Shown: piece by piece, positions 32,065-43,865 of the stretch
Layout of the letters: each line of letters opens with the position of its first letter
Position numbering within the stretch: position 1 is the first letter of the stretch
The notes under the pieces: model-generated
The model's database searches: none
Seen by the model: the letters and a program-made list of their open reading frames with translations, nothing else
Told to the model about the DNA's origin: nothing
Source of the DNA: Gloeopeniophorella convolvens
Lineage: Eukaryota; Basidiomycota; Agaricomycetes; Russulales
Direction of reading: 5' to 3'
Length of the DNA stretch: 64,000 bases
Assembly (NCBI GenBank): GCA_022496205.1
Contig: WTXD01000001.1
Coordinates: forward strand, 682,001-746,000
Position numbers and translations under genes: made by a program

Positions 32065-35000
32065 ATGCATGACCTATCCGGCCTTTCCACCGACGACGCC
32101 CCAGAACTTTTGTCTTCTCTTGGGCTGGATGCCGTTCCATCACGCGGGAAAATCTATCGTGAGATAGAAGAAAGAATTCTACTTCCGAGAGAAAGACTCC
32201 CAGACGACTGGCTGTCGAAATATCAGGTGTAGGTACAGCGCCTTCCTCTCGTTCAATCACCTCAATCTTCTTGCTTCAGACACTGGGACGACCAGATCTC
32301 AATTCCTTCGTTGCTTTCGTTGAAGCCATCCCCGCCCCCCACAAGCATCTCGTTCATCAGAGCGGGTCTGCATGGGCATGTCGCTGGATACTCCGAGGCA
32401 ACCTTTTGTGTCCATTCCCTCTCTCCTGCTCTTACATAGCTCCCGCAGGTTGTAAACCCTCCGATCCAAACCGGCTTAACCTCAACCTCTTCTGACAGGC
32501 AGCCTGGACCTAGCACCAACTTCGTGAGAGGGAAATCCGGTTATGCTCCTTTCTGGCCCGGCGGCTTAGATGCTATAGTGACGGAAACTGGCTCTGGGGG
32601 CTCCGGGGGCAGTACCTCGGCCGCTAAAGGTCTACGTACTATCCCTCCCGGATTTAAACGTGGTATCCGGTTGCCAGGTGAAAAGCACGACGGGGTTTCT
32701 CTCTCGGAACTGCACGATATGGATCAATATGAGAATGGAGTAGAAAATACAGTGATTGCCCTCGTTCCTCATCTCCCACGGAGGGCACATACAAACTCAC
32801 GGTTCCACCCCAGTCTGCAGAACCGTCCCACGAGCTTGAGAAGCAAATATACCCGGATACGTTACCAGGTCAATCCACATATGTCGACCACCTACTGCCA
32901 GCCACGGTGATTCCAGCCCTTCTGATGTCAGCTTGCACTTAGCGGAGGCTAACATCAAGGTTAGAGGGCGCAATTGCAGCCGACCGCCTCTACTACCCGA
33001 ACGTCTAAACGGGCGCTGGTACAGAAGCGTGACTGGGCGCACGTTGTAGATGTTAACAAACCGATGAAGAATTTTAGTACCCTCGTCCCAAATCTGGCAC
33101 GCAAGGTTAATTTCTATCTCCCGTCACTCGCACCCGTGTAGTCGGGTACTCAGGGCCTTCGCAGTTCCCTTTCGAGCTGGACACTTTCCAGAAGGAAGCG
33201 GTCTACCATTTAGAGTTGGGTGACTCGGTGTTTGTTGCCGCTCATACATCAGCCGGCAAAACCGTCGTGGCAGAGTACGCCATCGCGCTCGCAGAGAAAC
33301 ACATGACACGGTAGGTGTATGCGCGCATCTCCTTGCAGACTCCTCATGGGAGGCCAGAGCCATATATACGTCACCGATCAAAGCTCTATCAAACCAGAAA
33401 TTTCGAGACTTCAAGCAGACCTTCTCGTCTAATTCAGTCGGGATCTTGACGGGCGATGTGCAGATCAACCCTGAGGCCAACTGCCTGATCATGACGACAG
33501 AAATTCTGCGCAGCATGCTCTACAAAGGCGCCGACCTTATTCGCGACGTTGAATTCGTGATCTTCGATGAGGTACACTATGTGAATGATGCAGAGGTCCG
33601 TCCCGCGGTACTCGAGGTGGTACTTTTCGTTAAAATCTTGGGGTAGAGAGGCGTGGTCTGGGAGGAGGTAATTATCATGCTTCCAGATCACGTTAACATC
33701 ATCTTGCTATCCGCCACCGTGCCAAATGCCAAGGAATTTGCAGACTGGGTCGGGTTAGTACTCGATTCTCCTTTATCTCCTTCTTATCTCACGAATTCTC
33801 AGGCGGACGAAGAAAAAGGATATCTATGTCATCTACACCGCTAAGAGGCCGGTTCCGCTCGAGCATTACCTCTACGCTGGTCGTGAGATGTACAAAATAG
33901 TGGACGCGGACAGAAATTTCGTTGGCCAAGGGTTAGTGTCCGACGCGCTGGCGCATATTCACGCTGAAACGTGTGTTAGATACAAAGATGCTGGAGAAGC
34001 ATTGAGACGCAAGCAGGATAAGGAGCGTGAAGCTGCGGGTCTTCCGCCTGTCCAGCGATTAGGAGCTCGAGCAGCGGCTCCGCAGCGCGGCCAGCGCGGT
34101 GGACCTGCCGGGCGTGGTGGACCTGCCGGGCGCGGCGGTCAAAGGGGTGCCCCAGGGAGAGGCTCCTCTGCACCACGAGGGGGAGGCTCGTCTCGCCCTT
34201 CCCACCAAGTAGATCAAAGCTTGTACATACATCTCCTCGGCCTCCTTCGCAAGAAGACACTCCTTCCGGTGGTCATCTTCACTTTCTCGAAGAAACGCTG
34301 CGAACAGAATGCAGGGACGCTGACGAACTTGGACCTCTCATCGGCCGTTGAGAAGAGTGAAATACATATCATAATCGAGAAGGCTGTCATGCGCCTCAAA
34401 GGCACGAACATCTACATTCACTCTGATGTGTGCATTGTCGCTAACCTTTTTCAGGCTCTGATAAACAGTTGCCTCAAATCAGCAGAATGCGCGAGCTGTT
34501 GTCAAGAGGCATTGGGGTGCACCATGGTGGACTTTTACCTCTTGTGAAAGAGGTCTGTTGTCCAGGGAACCAGGGAGCGCCGACCGCTGAACCGGGTTTT
34601 AGGTGGTCGAGATTCTATTTGCCCGTGGCCTCGTCAAAGTCCTATTCGCTACGGAGACTTTCGCCATGGTAAGACTACATGTTTTGGGCCAGCGTATATG
34701 AGACAAAGGCAACTCTTCGACAGGGCGTGAATATGCCTGCAAAATCTGTGGTCTTCTCCAGCATCCGCAAGCATGATGGACGCAGCTTCAGGGAGATTCT
34801 TCCTGGTGAATACACTCAGATGGCAGGGCGCGCCGGCCGTCGAGGGCTCGATGTCACAGGCACAGTGATCATCATAGCCGGTGACGGGCTTCCAGAAGTA
34901 TGTTCCCAACTCGTCTCCATGACCATCCTAAGGTTTAATTCCCTTCAGCAAACCATCCTGAACCACATGATCCTTGGAACTCCAGGAAAGCTCGCATCCC

Positions 35001-36872
35001 AGTTCCGGCTAACGTACAATATGATTTTGAACCTTCTGCGCGTTGAGACATTGAAAGTCGAAGAGATGATCAAACGAAGTTTCTCCGAAAATGCATCTCA
35101 GCAGCTACTGCCTGATCAGCAGAAGAAGATTAATGAGGTGCTATTTCGTATTGCCTTTCGCCCGCATCTCCTTAACCGCCCGCTCAGAATGAGAAGTCCT
35201 TGTCGTCGCTGCCAAAGCTCGAGTGCGACATCTGCCTGGGAGACATTAACAAACTCTACGACTTATCGGCAGAGATCGTGGATACCAACCAGCAACTGCT
35301 GGTCTTAGCGTCCACTCATATGCAAGGGTCAAAGTCGTTGGCCACAGGGAGGGTCGTAATCCTTCGTGATGGTGTATGTCATTCTTCCATGGTGTTATGC
35401 CATCAAGTTCTCACCGCCTCGTTTAGCATTTCAAATGGACCACCGCCGTGCTTGTCAAACCTGCGCTCCCGCGCGAACAAGCCAAGTATTTCTGGGTACT
35501 GGCGCTGGTAGATGCAGAGACAAAGGGGGGGACAGACGGTACCAGTGGACTCACCGCTTCCTCGTGACAGTTGCTCACATTCGCCACAGACATCGACATT
35601 CAAGCTGTACCTCCTCGATGGCCTCCATCGACGCAAAGCATATCTAGCGAAGATAGTGTTTACGAACTGGCAGACGTTCCCCTCACAAGCATCGCTCTCG
35701 TGACCAGCCGGTCCATCAAGGTGATGCCCACCACTCACTCAATTTAGTTATGTCTCAATAACGCGCAACAGATCGACGCAGACGCTATTGTGGAACGTCA
35801 TCTCAAGTCTCGCATGCTAGATGCCATCGCGCAGTTAGGGGAGCTTTCGCGCGAATGGGCTAACCTCAAATACATCCCCGAGAACGACTGGGCACGTGTA
35901 CGCTCGTTCGACTTCCAGGAACTACTCAACAGACGGAACACACTGGTCAAACGCCTTGACGGCTCAGCATGCACACTCTGCAGTGACTTCGAGGGACATG
36001 TACGAGTTGTCACATTTCTTTGCTGAAGAAGCTAACATGTGTATATAGTATGCAATTGTCCACATGGAACGGGTCTTGCGAACCAATATAGCGAACCTGA
36101 AGCTGGCAATCTCAGACCAGAACTTGGAGTTGGTCCCTGACTATGAGCAACGCGTAGAAGTTTTGAAAGAACTCAAATTCCTGGAGACCAACTCTACCGT
36201 CTCACTCAAGGGTCGTGTCGCATGCGAGGTCAGTGATCCAGTGATTCCCAGTAGTTTGGTATTCCTCACCAGAATCTAAGATCAATTCTGTCAATGAACT
36301 CGTCTTGACCGAGCTCATCCTGGAAAATATGTTGGCATCATATGAGCCCGAGGAAGTGGTTGCACTTCTGTCCTCCTTTGTATTCCAGGAGAAGACCGAT
36401 GTCGAGCCAATCTTCCCGCCGAGGCTAGAAGAGGGGCGTGATGCGTTGCTGGCTATTTTGGACAGGGTGGCGCGGGTGCAAGACAGGCATAAGGTCACAT
36501 CCGATGAACATCGGTGGACATTGAACTTCGGTTTGATGGAAGCAGTCTATGAATGGGCTAAAGGGATGGTGAGAGTTCGATGTCGGCTAGGATCCGAACG
36601 CCAACTGATTAACTACTTCTAGCCGTTCAACCAACTGACTGCTCTGACCGATGTGGCAGAGGGGACAATTGTCCGCGTCATTACACGTCTCGACGAAACT
36701 TGCAGGGAAGTCAGAGATGCTGCGCGGGTCATCGGGGATGCTGGATTGATGAAGAAAATGGAGGAGGCCCAGTTGAAGATTAAAAGGGACAGTAAGTACT
36801 CGCCATTTCAGAGAGATGTTTCCCGCTGACTTCCGTGCTTCAGTCGTGTTTGCGGCCAGTCTGTATTTCTAG
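32065..36872 (+). CDS. SKI2: SKI2, DEVH-box RNA helicase of the Ski (exosome-adaptor) complex
   Basis: Feeds mRNA to the cytoplasmic exosome for 3'-5' decay. 21 exons from 32065-32228 to 36844-36872, about 1252 residues, normal length. N-terminal region: [39 protein letters not shown]. RecA1: [13 protein letters not shown], Walker [29 protein letters not shown] box [18 protein letters not shown]. RecA2: [55 protein letters not shown]-terminal arch and helical domains follow, ending [12 protein letters not shown]. An Arg/Gly-rich linker (about 34075-34190) lies between the helicase lobes. Two introns begin with GC (32398-32448 and 34402-34454). Borders of exons 2-5 (32.3-33.1 kb) are the least certain because several short introns compete. 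Confidence 0.95.
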
Positions 36873-37119
36873 CCGACCTCAACAGAGTCGATGTAACATT
36901 GTGGCCTTTATGTAACTCATTGGTACCTGCGAATGGTGTTGTAGCAAGTGTGTTGTAGGGTATATTTGCTGGGCGTATCATATATCTAGCGCGTGCTTGA
37001 TTGTTACTATCACGTGCCTTGATCGCGTAGATGTTTGGACTATTTGTCCGTGCTGCCGCTCGCTTTTGCACCTCTTTCTTCAGGTCCTCCACCATCTTGC
37101 GTTACCCAGCAATTCAACC

Positions 37120-38617
37120 ATGTCCTCTCCTTCTGATGTCATCCCCACAGCCTATCCAAGTGTATGCCCTGCACCTCCTCACCCACCTTCCCACGTAGCG
37201 TCAACTACGCGCTTTGATCTTGGGCCTCCCCAACGCCGCCGTGTCAACCCAGAAAGTTTAGCAGCTCGTCTAGGCCCGGAACTCGTCGCCGAGATGGAGA
37301 AACACATAATTCCTGGATCCATTGAAATGCCTCCATTCAGTGTCCGCCGCGATATACAGGTCAAGTTCGGCATCGATAGACGCCATATCTACGATTTTTT
37401 CCATAGCAGGGGATTGCGATGCCTAAACGAGAAGTCAATGCGCAACGGCCTCTACGATGTAATACCCACCCCTAGTGTACCTTTTTTCTCTTACTTACCG
37501 AATCTAGGTGAAATCCCCGAGACCCGCTCGGATCATTGCTCCACCTTCCGAGCCAATCTTCTCGGAACCAAGGAAGAGGAGGGCCGCAGTTGCGGCGTCC
37601 GAGGCGACATTCATGAAATCGGCTCGTGCTCCTAGGAAGCAGAAATTCCAAAAAAAGCGACAAGAATCTACTCGATCCCCTTCGCCGTCCGATCTCCCGC
37701 TTGCTTTGTTCAGAGACTCTTCGTCTTCAACGCCATGCTTGCCTGAGTTGGACATGGACAGTATGGCGACTGACTTTTCTCAAGAAGATTCACCCGCTTC
37801 CGAGCCGTTCTTTCTGGATCCAGATGTGGTATTTTGTTCCGCCGGACAGGAAACGACCCCCCACCTTTCTCCTTGCCTCTCTGTGTCATCCCTTTGTGAC
37901 CTCAGCTCGTCTATGCCCACGCCCTCGCTCTCTGCATCTTCTTCATTCTCATCGAACTTGTCCTCTTCCTTTTCTCTCGACGAGCCTGAACCCAAGCCGA
38001 AGGTCTTGCCCTTGTCTCTTCAAGAAAGACAAGCACATTACGCTTGGATGGACAACATCATTGGAGCTGCCTCGGGAATTCAGGAGAGCATGGGAAGCTA
38101 CAAGACTTTCATGGAACAACAGCGAGATCTGTACTACGACCGTCTTAGGTATAAGGCCGAACAGCCCACAAAGGCGCCGGATCCGTATATTACAACGGAA
38201 TTCACATCATGGCTCGGAAGCATGCAACATTCTGACGCCGCCACTAACAGGATCGCGTCACCTACTTTCGCTAGATCCCACGTGGAACCCGCTGGGCCGA
38301 ATACTTCATCTGTTGCTCCGACTTCTGGCTTCCTCTCCTCTAGTGCACAGGCGAGACCACCCGTTCACGAGGCCAGTCGGCGTTCTGTGGTCATGCGCGG
38401 TGAAAAATATGGCCGCTCAATCACCGATATTGCCTATCCTCAAGTCCCTTGGTATCTAGGAACACGCGGAATTGGGCTTCCCATGGCTCCAGCTGTTCTG
38501 GACAGTGCCCATGCATCGAAACAGAACGTGATAGGTGATCACCGCCTCGTGTACTCGATTCCGGACCGGACGCAACATCCCCGTCGACGAACTGTCTCTG
38601 CTGCGGGCGACATGTGA
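37120..38617 (+). CDS. Homeodomain-like fungal protein with disordered C-terminus
   Basis: Two exons (37120-37458, 37508-38617) give 482 residues. Residues about 45-105 hold a helical segment (LGPELVAEMEKHI, FSVRRDIQVKFGIDRRHIYDFF, then HSRGLR) spaced like helices 1-3 of a homeodomain. The recognition-helix core WF-x-N-x-R is replaced by DFFHSRG. A basic stretch after the intron (EPRKRRAAV, APRKQKFQKKR) could be an NLS. The rest is Ser-rich, with a conserved-looking helical patch near HYAWMDNIIGAASGIQESM. A DNA-binding role is inferred. Only 247 bp separate it from the SKI2 stop codon. I do not recognise a named family. Confidence 0.72.
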
Positions 38618-41281
38618 TTCTGATAAGACGTGTCCTTCCTTTGAGGATCAACCAGCATCCAAGTATCAAAGTGCGCTTTTGACTGCATTCAATTCGATAT
38701 GGTCCCTTTCATGATGCATCCCTAGACGTGTCGCTTACATTCTAGTTTTATAGCTCCTCCGTTCCAGTTCGCCCCCTGCGTCTCTCGCGCAGTACTGTGC
38801 GCGCCTAAATTAGCTTTCTTAATCTCGATAATAGGGTCCCACACATGGACTCCAGCTTTCCATCCAGTGTCGTTCACACCACTCCTACAGTATGACCATG
38901 TTTCTCGTGATATTTTCATATGCGGTACCCACAATTACATACACTAACTCGAGACTGCAGCCTTAATACACACGAATTGCCGTTAGACAATATATTTGAC
39001 GAATGGGTGTCTGCACTCCTTCACTTCAGCTTCTGTGTAAGACCGACTTGGGTCTCTCTTACGCAACGGCCACGCTGGAACAGTGGGGCTTGATTGGCCC
39101 GAAGCCTGCATGCATCATTGCAAAAGCGCTGCCGTGAGAGTCGTGGTTCGCCCCAGAGAGCTGCTATCACGAGCTGGCGCCACTGAAGGATAAGAGAGAT
39201 ACGTGACAAGATGCCAACACAGTGGCAGGATCCCAACTAATCTCGCCACTCCGTATTCCGACCTAGTTTGACCTCCGCAAACCAACGAACGTGTATGAAA
39301 CCCGTTTATAAACGCTGCAGAGCCAAGACGAGAGATGGCTAAATTGGAACAATCCCTTGCTTATTTTGGCGAGTACCCGAGTCAGAAACGGGGAAAGCTT
39401 ATTCAGAGGGGCCGCAGCGCTAAAGCATATATGGCGTTAGCTGGCTTCGCAGTGCGGCAGGGTGCGGCGCCATCGTGCGGGGACTGATGCGAGATACATA
39501 GATGGTCAAGATGCGGCTCAGATGTGAGGCACAAGGTCGTAGCGCTTACGTGCGGTTGTGGTCCTAGTACCCGCGTAGGAGGTACGACGGCCGCCCATGA
39601 GCCCAACACAGGAAAATATGTTGCGCCCACAGTAAGCGCCGCAAATACTGCGATGAACTCTACCATCAGTGCCGTAAATAGGGCTGCCAGCTTAGTCTCG
39701 CTCAGCGGGTGGGCTCGAAGTCGCTTCGCTCAACCCAGTCGCTTTGGTCTACATATGCGACTGTGGTCTAGTCACGAGCTGGGGCCGCGCGTCGCTGTGT
39801 AGCGGAGGGCCGAGGTGATCAGGGTCACGATGGCATTACAAGCGGAGAAGATTAAGGGGCCAGCGGCCGTAGCCCGAAGACCAAGTCCGGTGGAGGTTTG
39901 AAATGGCATCGACTGGGGGCGAACATGTCAAGCGGTGGCGAGCCAAGCCGAGTCGAGTTAGAGGCGCTGTCATGTTTCGAGGATAAGTGTGGATGACTTT
40001 TGGCCACCGCCGGTGTTCTTGACGATGATCGGCCCTGCGCGTCCCGTACTGTACGGCGCACGGACATACGAGGGTCGGTGGAAAAGAAAATCGGCGGAAA
40101 GATTGCAAGAGAAGGGTCAGGAAGGCGTGGCCTTCGGCGGCGGATTTAATTCCATGTTAATGGAGCAGAGCAATTAGTAGCCGAAGATGTGGGTCCATCA
40201 GGGCGGTGCCAGCAAGACACGAGAGCATCCAGGGTCATGGTGCCAATCGCGAGATGAAAAGCTGCACACGGCGGAACTCGAGGAACGATTGGAACAGCAC
40301 AGAGATGATGATATAGGTCGGAAGATGTCGGCAAAAGATGTTCGAGAGTGCATCTTAGAACGAATGCGAGGTCGATGTGAGGTGGAACGAGGTGATTGAT
40401 GGATCCCGATAGGCGGGAAGGGGAGGGATGAATGTAACGTGTGCGGAGTCAGAAGGAGGGCATCGAATCGGAGAGGTCTGGACTGCGCGGGCGATAATCG
40501 ACCGGCAAAGAGAAATGAAGCTTGAAGTGAGAGCGTGTCAGGAGAGTCGGAGATCTCAGGAGGACATCCGAGACACACGGCGAGCAAATGACGGATGTTA
40601 ACGTCAGTGGGCGAGTGTTATTTGAGCTGAGCACTTAGCCGGGGGAGAGGACGAGGGTAGGCAAACGTGAAAGGAGAAAGGCTTAGACTGTTGATGGATT
40701 GGGGGTGACGTCAATTGAAAGGCAGAGATAGGAGGATGGGGCGGCGGAGCGTGTTGTATGACACGAGGATGGGGAAGAGCTTGGATAGGCAGGTTGGGCA
40801 CGGCGGGGCGGAGAGAGCCAGCCTCGAGGCGGGCTGCGCGCGGAGCAAGCCCGGCGACAGCCTCTGCCCGCCTGCGATTGGCCGCCGCTGCCCGCGATTG
40901 GTCATCATTGACCGATAAGCCGGTCGATAAGCCAATTTTACACTGATTAGATGGATAAATTCCATGATAATCAATTCAACGAACAAGGCCGAAAACAAAG
41001 CCAAATGAAACCCCCGGGTCCCGTTCCTGCATCGCAATCCACCTGTCCCTCTCTCTCCTTTCCTTCTGCTCCCATCCCAGGTCCTGTGCTTGTGTTTGCG
41101 CTTGGTCCCGCCCGCCAACTCAGAATCCGCTTGTGCTGCTATTTGTGGAGGTCAAAGGCCCACATCGCCAACACTAGCTGTGTCATTGACTCATCCCCAT
41201 CTTTGTGCCACCCGCGGCCACCGCCTCAACTCCTTCATAAGGTAAAACCCATCTGCTACTATCCCATGCCCTTCACTCACC
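38618..41281. other. 2.7-kb region without a supported gene
   Basis: Largest gap in the window. The best small frame is 39666-39403 (-), ATG-initiated, 87 codons with a hydrophobic start (MVEFIAVFAALTVGATYFPV), but there is no family match or codon bias to support it. The right-hand end (40870-41281) is the promoter and pyrimidine-rich leader of the next gene. No tRNA, repeat or transposon was recognised. Confidence 0.5.
40877..40936. promoter_or_regulatory. Cluster of CCAAT and GATA boxes
   Basis: Reverse CCAAT boxes (ATTGG) at 40877-40881 and 40897-40901, a tandem pair of GATAAG at 40914-40919 and 40926-40931 within a repeated CGATAAGCC, and CCAAT at 40932-40936. Located about 350-400 bp upstream of the 41282 start codon. 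CCAAT binds the HAP/NF-Y complex and GATAAG binds GATA factors in fungi. Confidence 0.5.
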
Positions 41282-43444
41282 ATGTACCCCCCTCGCGCTA
41301 GCCGTCGCGACATTACGCGACAGACATATGCCTTGTATTCCACGCCCCCCTCCCAGATGTATTCACGTGGCCGCTCAAGGGACATATCTCCCGCCGCACT
41401 CGCTCGCCAGGCCTCCGAGGAGCGTCGCCGTAATAGGTCCTCAGCTGCCGTGATGGACCCATACCCTCTTCCTAGCGATCCCGAGAAACACCTCGCTCGG
41501 TTCTATCTTCCACCAGCTTCCTCTTCTCCATCTCCCATTACCACGCCCCTTGCTCTCACCCCTCCCGACCCCACCCCCGTGCGCGCTAGACCTCGAGCGC
41601 GCTTCGTGCAACTCGAGGAACTGCACGCACCCATAGACCCCCGCCAAACGCCGTCTTCAGTTCAGGTAATCAAATCGCGGCCCCTCTCTTTTCCCGTTCA
41701 GCCACGCAAGGTACTACCGCCTCCGCCCCCGCAGCCCTCGGCAGAAGAGCTCGCACAGCGGGCCGAAGCTGCGCAGCGAGCACGCGAGCAAGCTCGTGCT
41801 AGGCGTCGTTACGAGACTTTGGCACGCGCCGAACAGCTCTTTGCCACCACTCTTGCGCGTTCACGCCGTGAGCGGCTCGCTGCACTCATGACGCGTGCAC
41901 GCCAAGAAGAGGAGCTGAAGGAACGTGAGCGTGCCACGCGCGAGCTTGAAAGGTTGGAACAGCAGCGCGAGCGCCATCCCACAGGCTACATACCACCCAC
42001 CCCCAGGTCCACTTTCCGCGTCCTGGCGCGCGTCCCTCCATCCCAGCCGCAGCAGCGACCGGAACCCGACCGATTTACTTACGCTTTCCCTATCGCCTCG
42101 ACGTCTTCCTCTGCGAACTCGGTTCCGATGCGGGCCCGCCAAGCAAGTCCGAAGACACGCGTAGCGCTGGCAGCCTTGACGGATCCCAACGCCGTCAATG
42201 TACGCAGTGTTCCCTTTGAGGATGTTCGCGCCAGCATGCGAGGTGCGCTCTTCTTCGCGCCCCCCAATGAGGAGTTTCCCGGGAGGTCGCTGCGCGAGGC
42301 CGAGCTACTCGGAACCTTACTGGAGGCTGTACACTGGGAGGAAGGCGAGCGCTGGCGGCACAAAGGCAAGGCCAAGGCGTGGGTGCCTCAACTTCCGGAT
42401 ATTGTGCCAGAGTGTGAGGCCTGCGCGTCGGCGTCACTCCCTCTTGATGGTCTCTTGGCTACATCTTCACAGCTAGCGTCATCACCCTCTGCCAGCTCGG
42501 CGTCAACTTCGTTGTCGGTGGCGTCTCGCCCTATTTCCTGGCTCTCGTTCGGCTCACGCAAGTCTGTGTCGTCCGTAACCACCGCGCACACTACACCACC
42601 CCCGACCATCAAGGAACTCCCATCATCTTCCGAGCTTCTTTCCGTCCGGCATTCGTGCGGCCGCGCTCGTGGGCAATGCTTTATCGCCGTGGACGTCGAG
42701 GATAGTCCTTTGGGCAGCGGCGTTGATTCGCCGCCAGCGCCCGCGCCCGCTGTGGGAAGCGCTAATGTGACACGTTCGCCTCCGCACCGCCGCCCACGCA
42801 AGAGCAGCCTCTCAGCACGGACTTGGCTCGCGTTCCAGTCTTCGATGACGTCTATGATATCAGCTGCCGCACGTGCTCAGCGGGCGTATGTCTCGGCCAC
42901 GATCGCAGGCCTCGCCACGACAGATTATGCAACGGATCGGAGCTGCTCGCCCTCGGATCCTTCGCCAGAGCGCGCAAGACACCCTCCCAATGGCTGGCGA
43001 GCTCAGAGCTGTGACGTAGCCAAGTTCACGTCGAGTGCGCACGACGCAGACAAGTGCCACGTCCCATACCTCGTCTTTGAGCTCATCGAGTCTGAGAGTG
43101 CGCACTCTCACTTGGCATCCGAGCTTCCCAATGGCGCGCCCGGCCTGGACGCCAACCCTGGACATACCCCGAACGCCGCCGCCATCACGATACCCCCCAC
43201 ATATTATAGCGCCGATCGCCATATTTTCAACCCGAATCCGATTCACCTTCTCTCGCGGGCACAGATCAATTCTTGGCGCTTCCGTGGCGCACCGGGTGCG
43301 ATGCCTGCGCAGGTCTTCTGCCGTCCCGAGGTGTTCTACCGCCTCGAGGCCGCTGGCGGCACCAGCCGGGAGGCAAGGGGCGGTAGCGCGCTCAGGTGGA
43401 GCTGGCGCGTCGTGTGGGACACGGAGGACGCCGTCGAGGGCTAG
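41282..43444 (+). CDS. Hypothetical protein, Arg-rich coiled-coil segment, intronless
   Basis: One uninterrupted 720-residue frame from the first ATG. Residues 1-150 are Pro/Ser/Arg-rich. Residues about 150-240 are a charged helical stretch rich in Ala, Arg, Glu and Gln (RAREQARARRRYETLARAEQ, RQEEELKERERATRELERLE), predicted coiled coil. The rest is low complexity, with one more ordered-looking C-terminal block (FCRPEVFYRLEAAGG, LRWSWRVVWDTEDAVEG). No catalytic motif or membrane segment recognised. Lack of introns contrasts with its neighbours. Not recognised; no function proposed. Confidence 0.75.
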   Translation: MYPPRASRRDITRQTYALYSTPPSQMYSRGRSRDISPAALARQASEERRRNRSSAAVMDPYPLPSDPEKHLARFYLPPASSSPSPITTPLALTPPDPTPVRARPRARFVQLEELHAPIDPRQTPSSVQVIKSRPLSFPVQPRKVLPPPPPQPSAEELAQRAEAAQRAREQARARRRYETLARAEQLFATTLARSRRERLAALMTRARQEEELKERERATRELERLEQQRERHPTGYIPPTPRSTFRVLARVPPSQPQQRPEPDRFTYAFPIASTSSSANSVPMRARQASPKTRVALAALTDPNAVNVRSVPFEDVRASMRGALFFAPPNEEFPGRSLREAELLGTLLEAVHWEEGERWRHKGKAKAWVPQLPDIVPECEACASASLPLDGLLATSSQLASSPSASSASTSLSVASRPISWLSFGSRKSVSSVTTAHTTPPPTIKELPSSSELLSVRHSCGRARGQCFIAVDVEDSPLGSGVDSPPAPAPAVGSANVTRSPPHRRPRKSSLSARTWLAFQSSMTSMISAAARAQRAYVSATIAGLATTDYATDRSCSPSDPSPERARHPPNGWRAQSCDVAKFTSSAHDADKCHVPYLVFELIESESAHSHLASELPNGAPGLDANPGHTPNAAAITIPPTYYSADRHIFNPNPIHLLSRAQINSWRFRGAPGAMPAQVFCRPEVFYRLEAAGGTSREARGGSALRWSWRVVWDTEDAVEG

Positions 43445-43865
43445 CTCTTCCCTTCCATTCATTCCTTTCCACCGTCTCATTCTACGTCGACTGTGTGAGA
43501 TAACGGTTTCATGCTCTTTGTACGCCCGCTTTCGCACTGCTGTGTTGTATACATGTTCTGTACGATATTTGTACGATTTCTCACGGACTCACGGCTCGTT
43601 ACGCACTCTTGCATCGGTTTCATGATTTGGTACTTACGGCTCTTTGCATAATGACCGCACGCGGTATACCCGGTTGTTTTTATTGGTATTGTGACTAGAC
43701 GCTGTGTAGATAGGCAATGCATTCACGACCCGTTCACGATTCACTTCGCCGACGGACCCTGACGGACCCCGCCCGCGCACGAGGAAACCTCCACGGAGAA
43801 CGAGAACAAACTGAAAATCCGGCTGCACGCGATAAAGCGAATATACATGAATCAGGGCCAGGACT
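43445..43865. other. Intergenic: convergent 3' regions
   Basis: 421 bp of AT-richer 3' UTR-like sequence between the 720-residue protein gene (+) and the SIKE-like gene (-). Nothing else seen. Confidence 0.6.

Noticed and set aside
32940..32985. 20-nt intron in SKI2 between ATCAAG and CCGACC
   Set aside because: Too short to be spliced; a 58-nt intron (32907-32964) with a CTAAC branch site keeps frame instead.
39403..39666. 87-codon minus-strand frame with hydrophobic N-terminus
   Set aside because: No family match, no codon bias, remainder looks random; kept only as a note in the desert entry.
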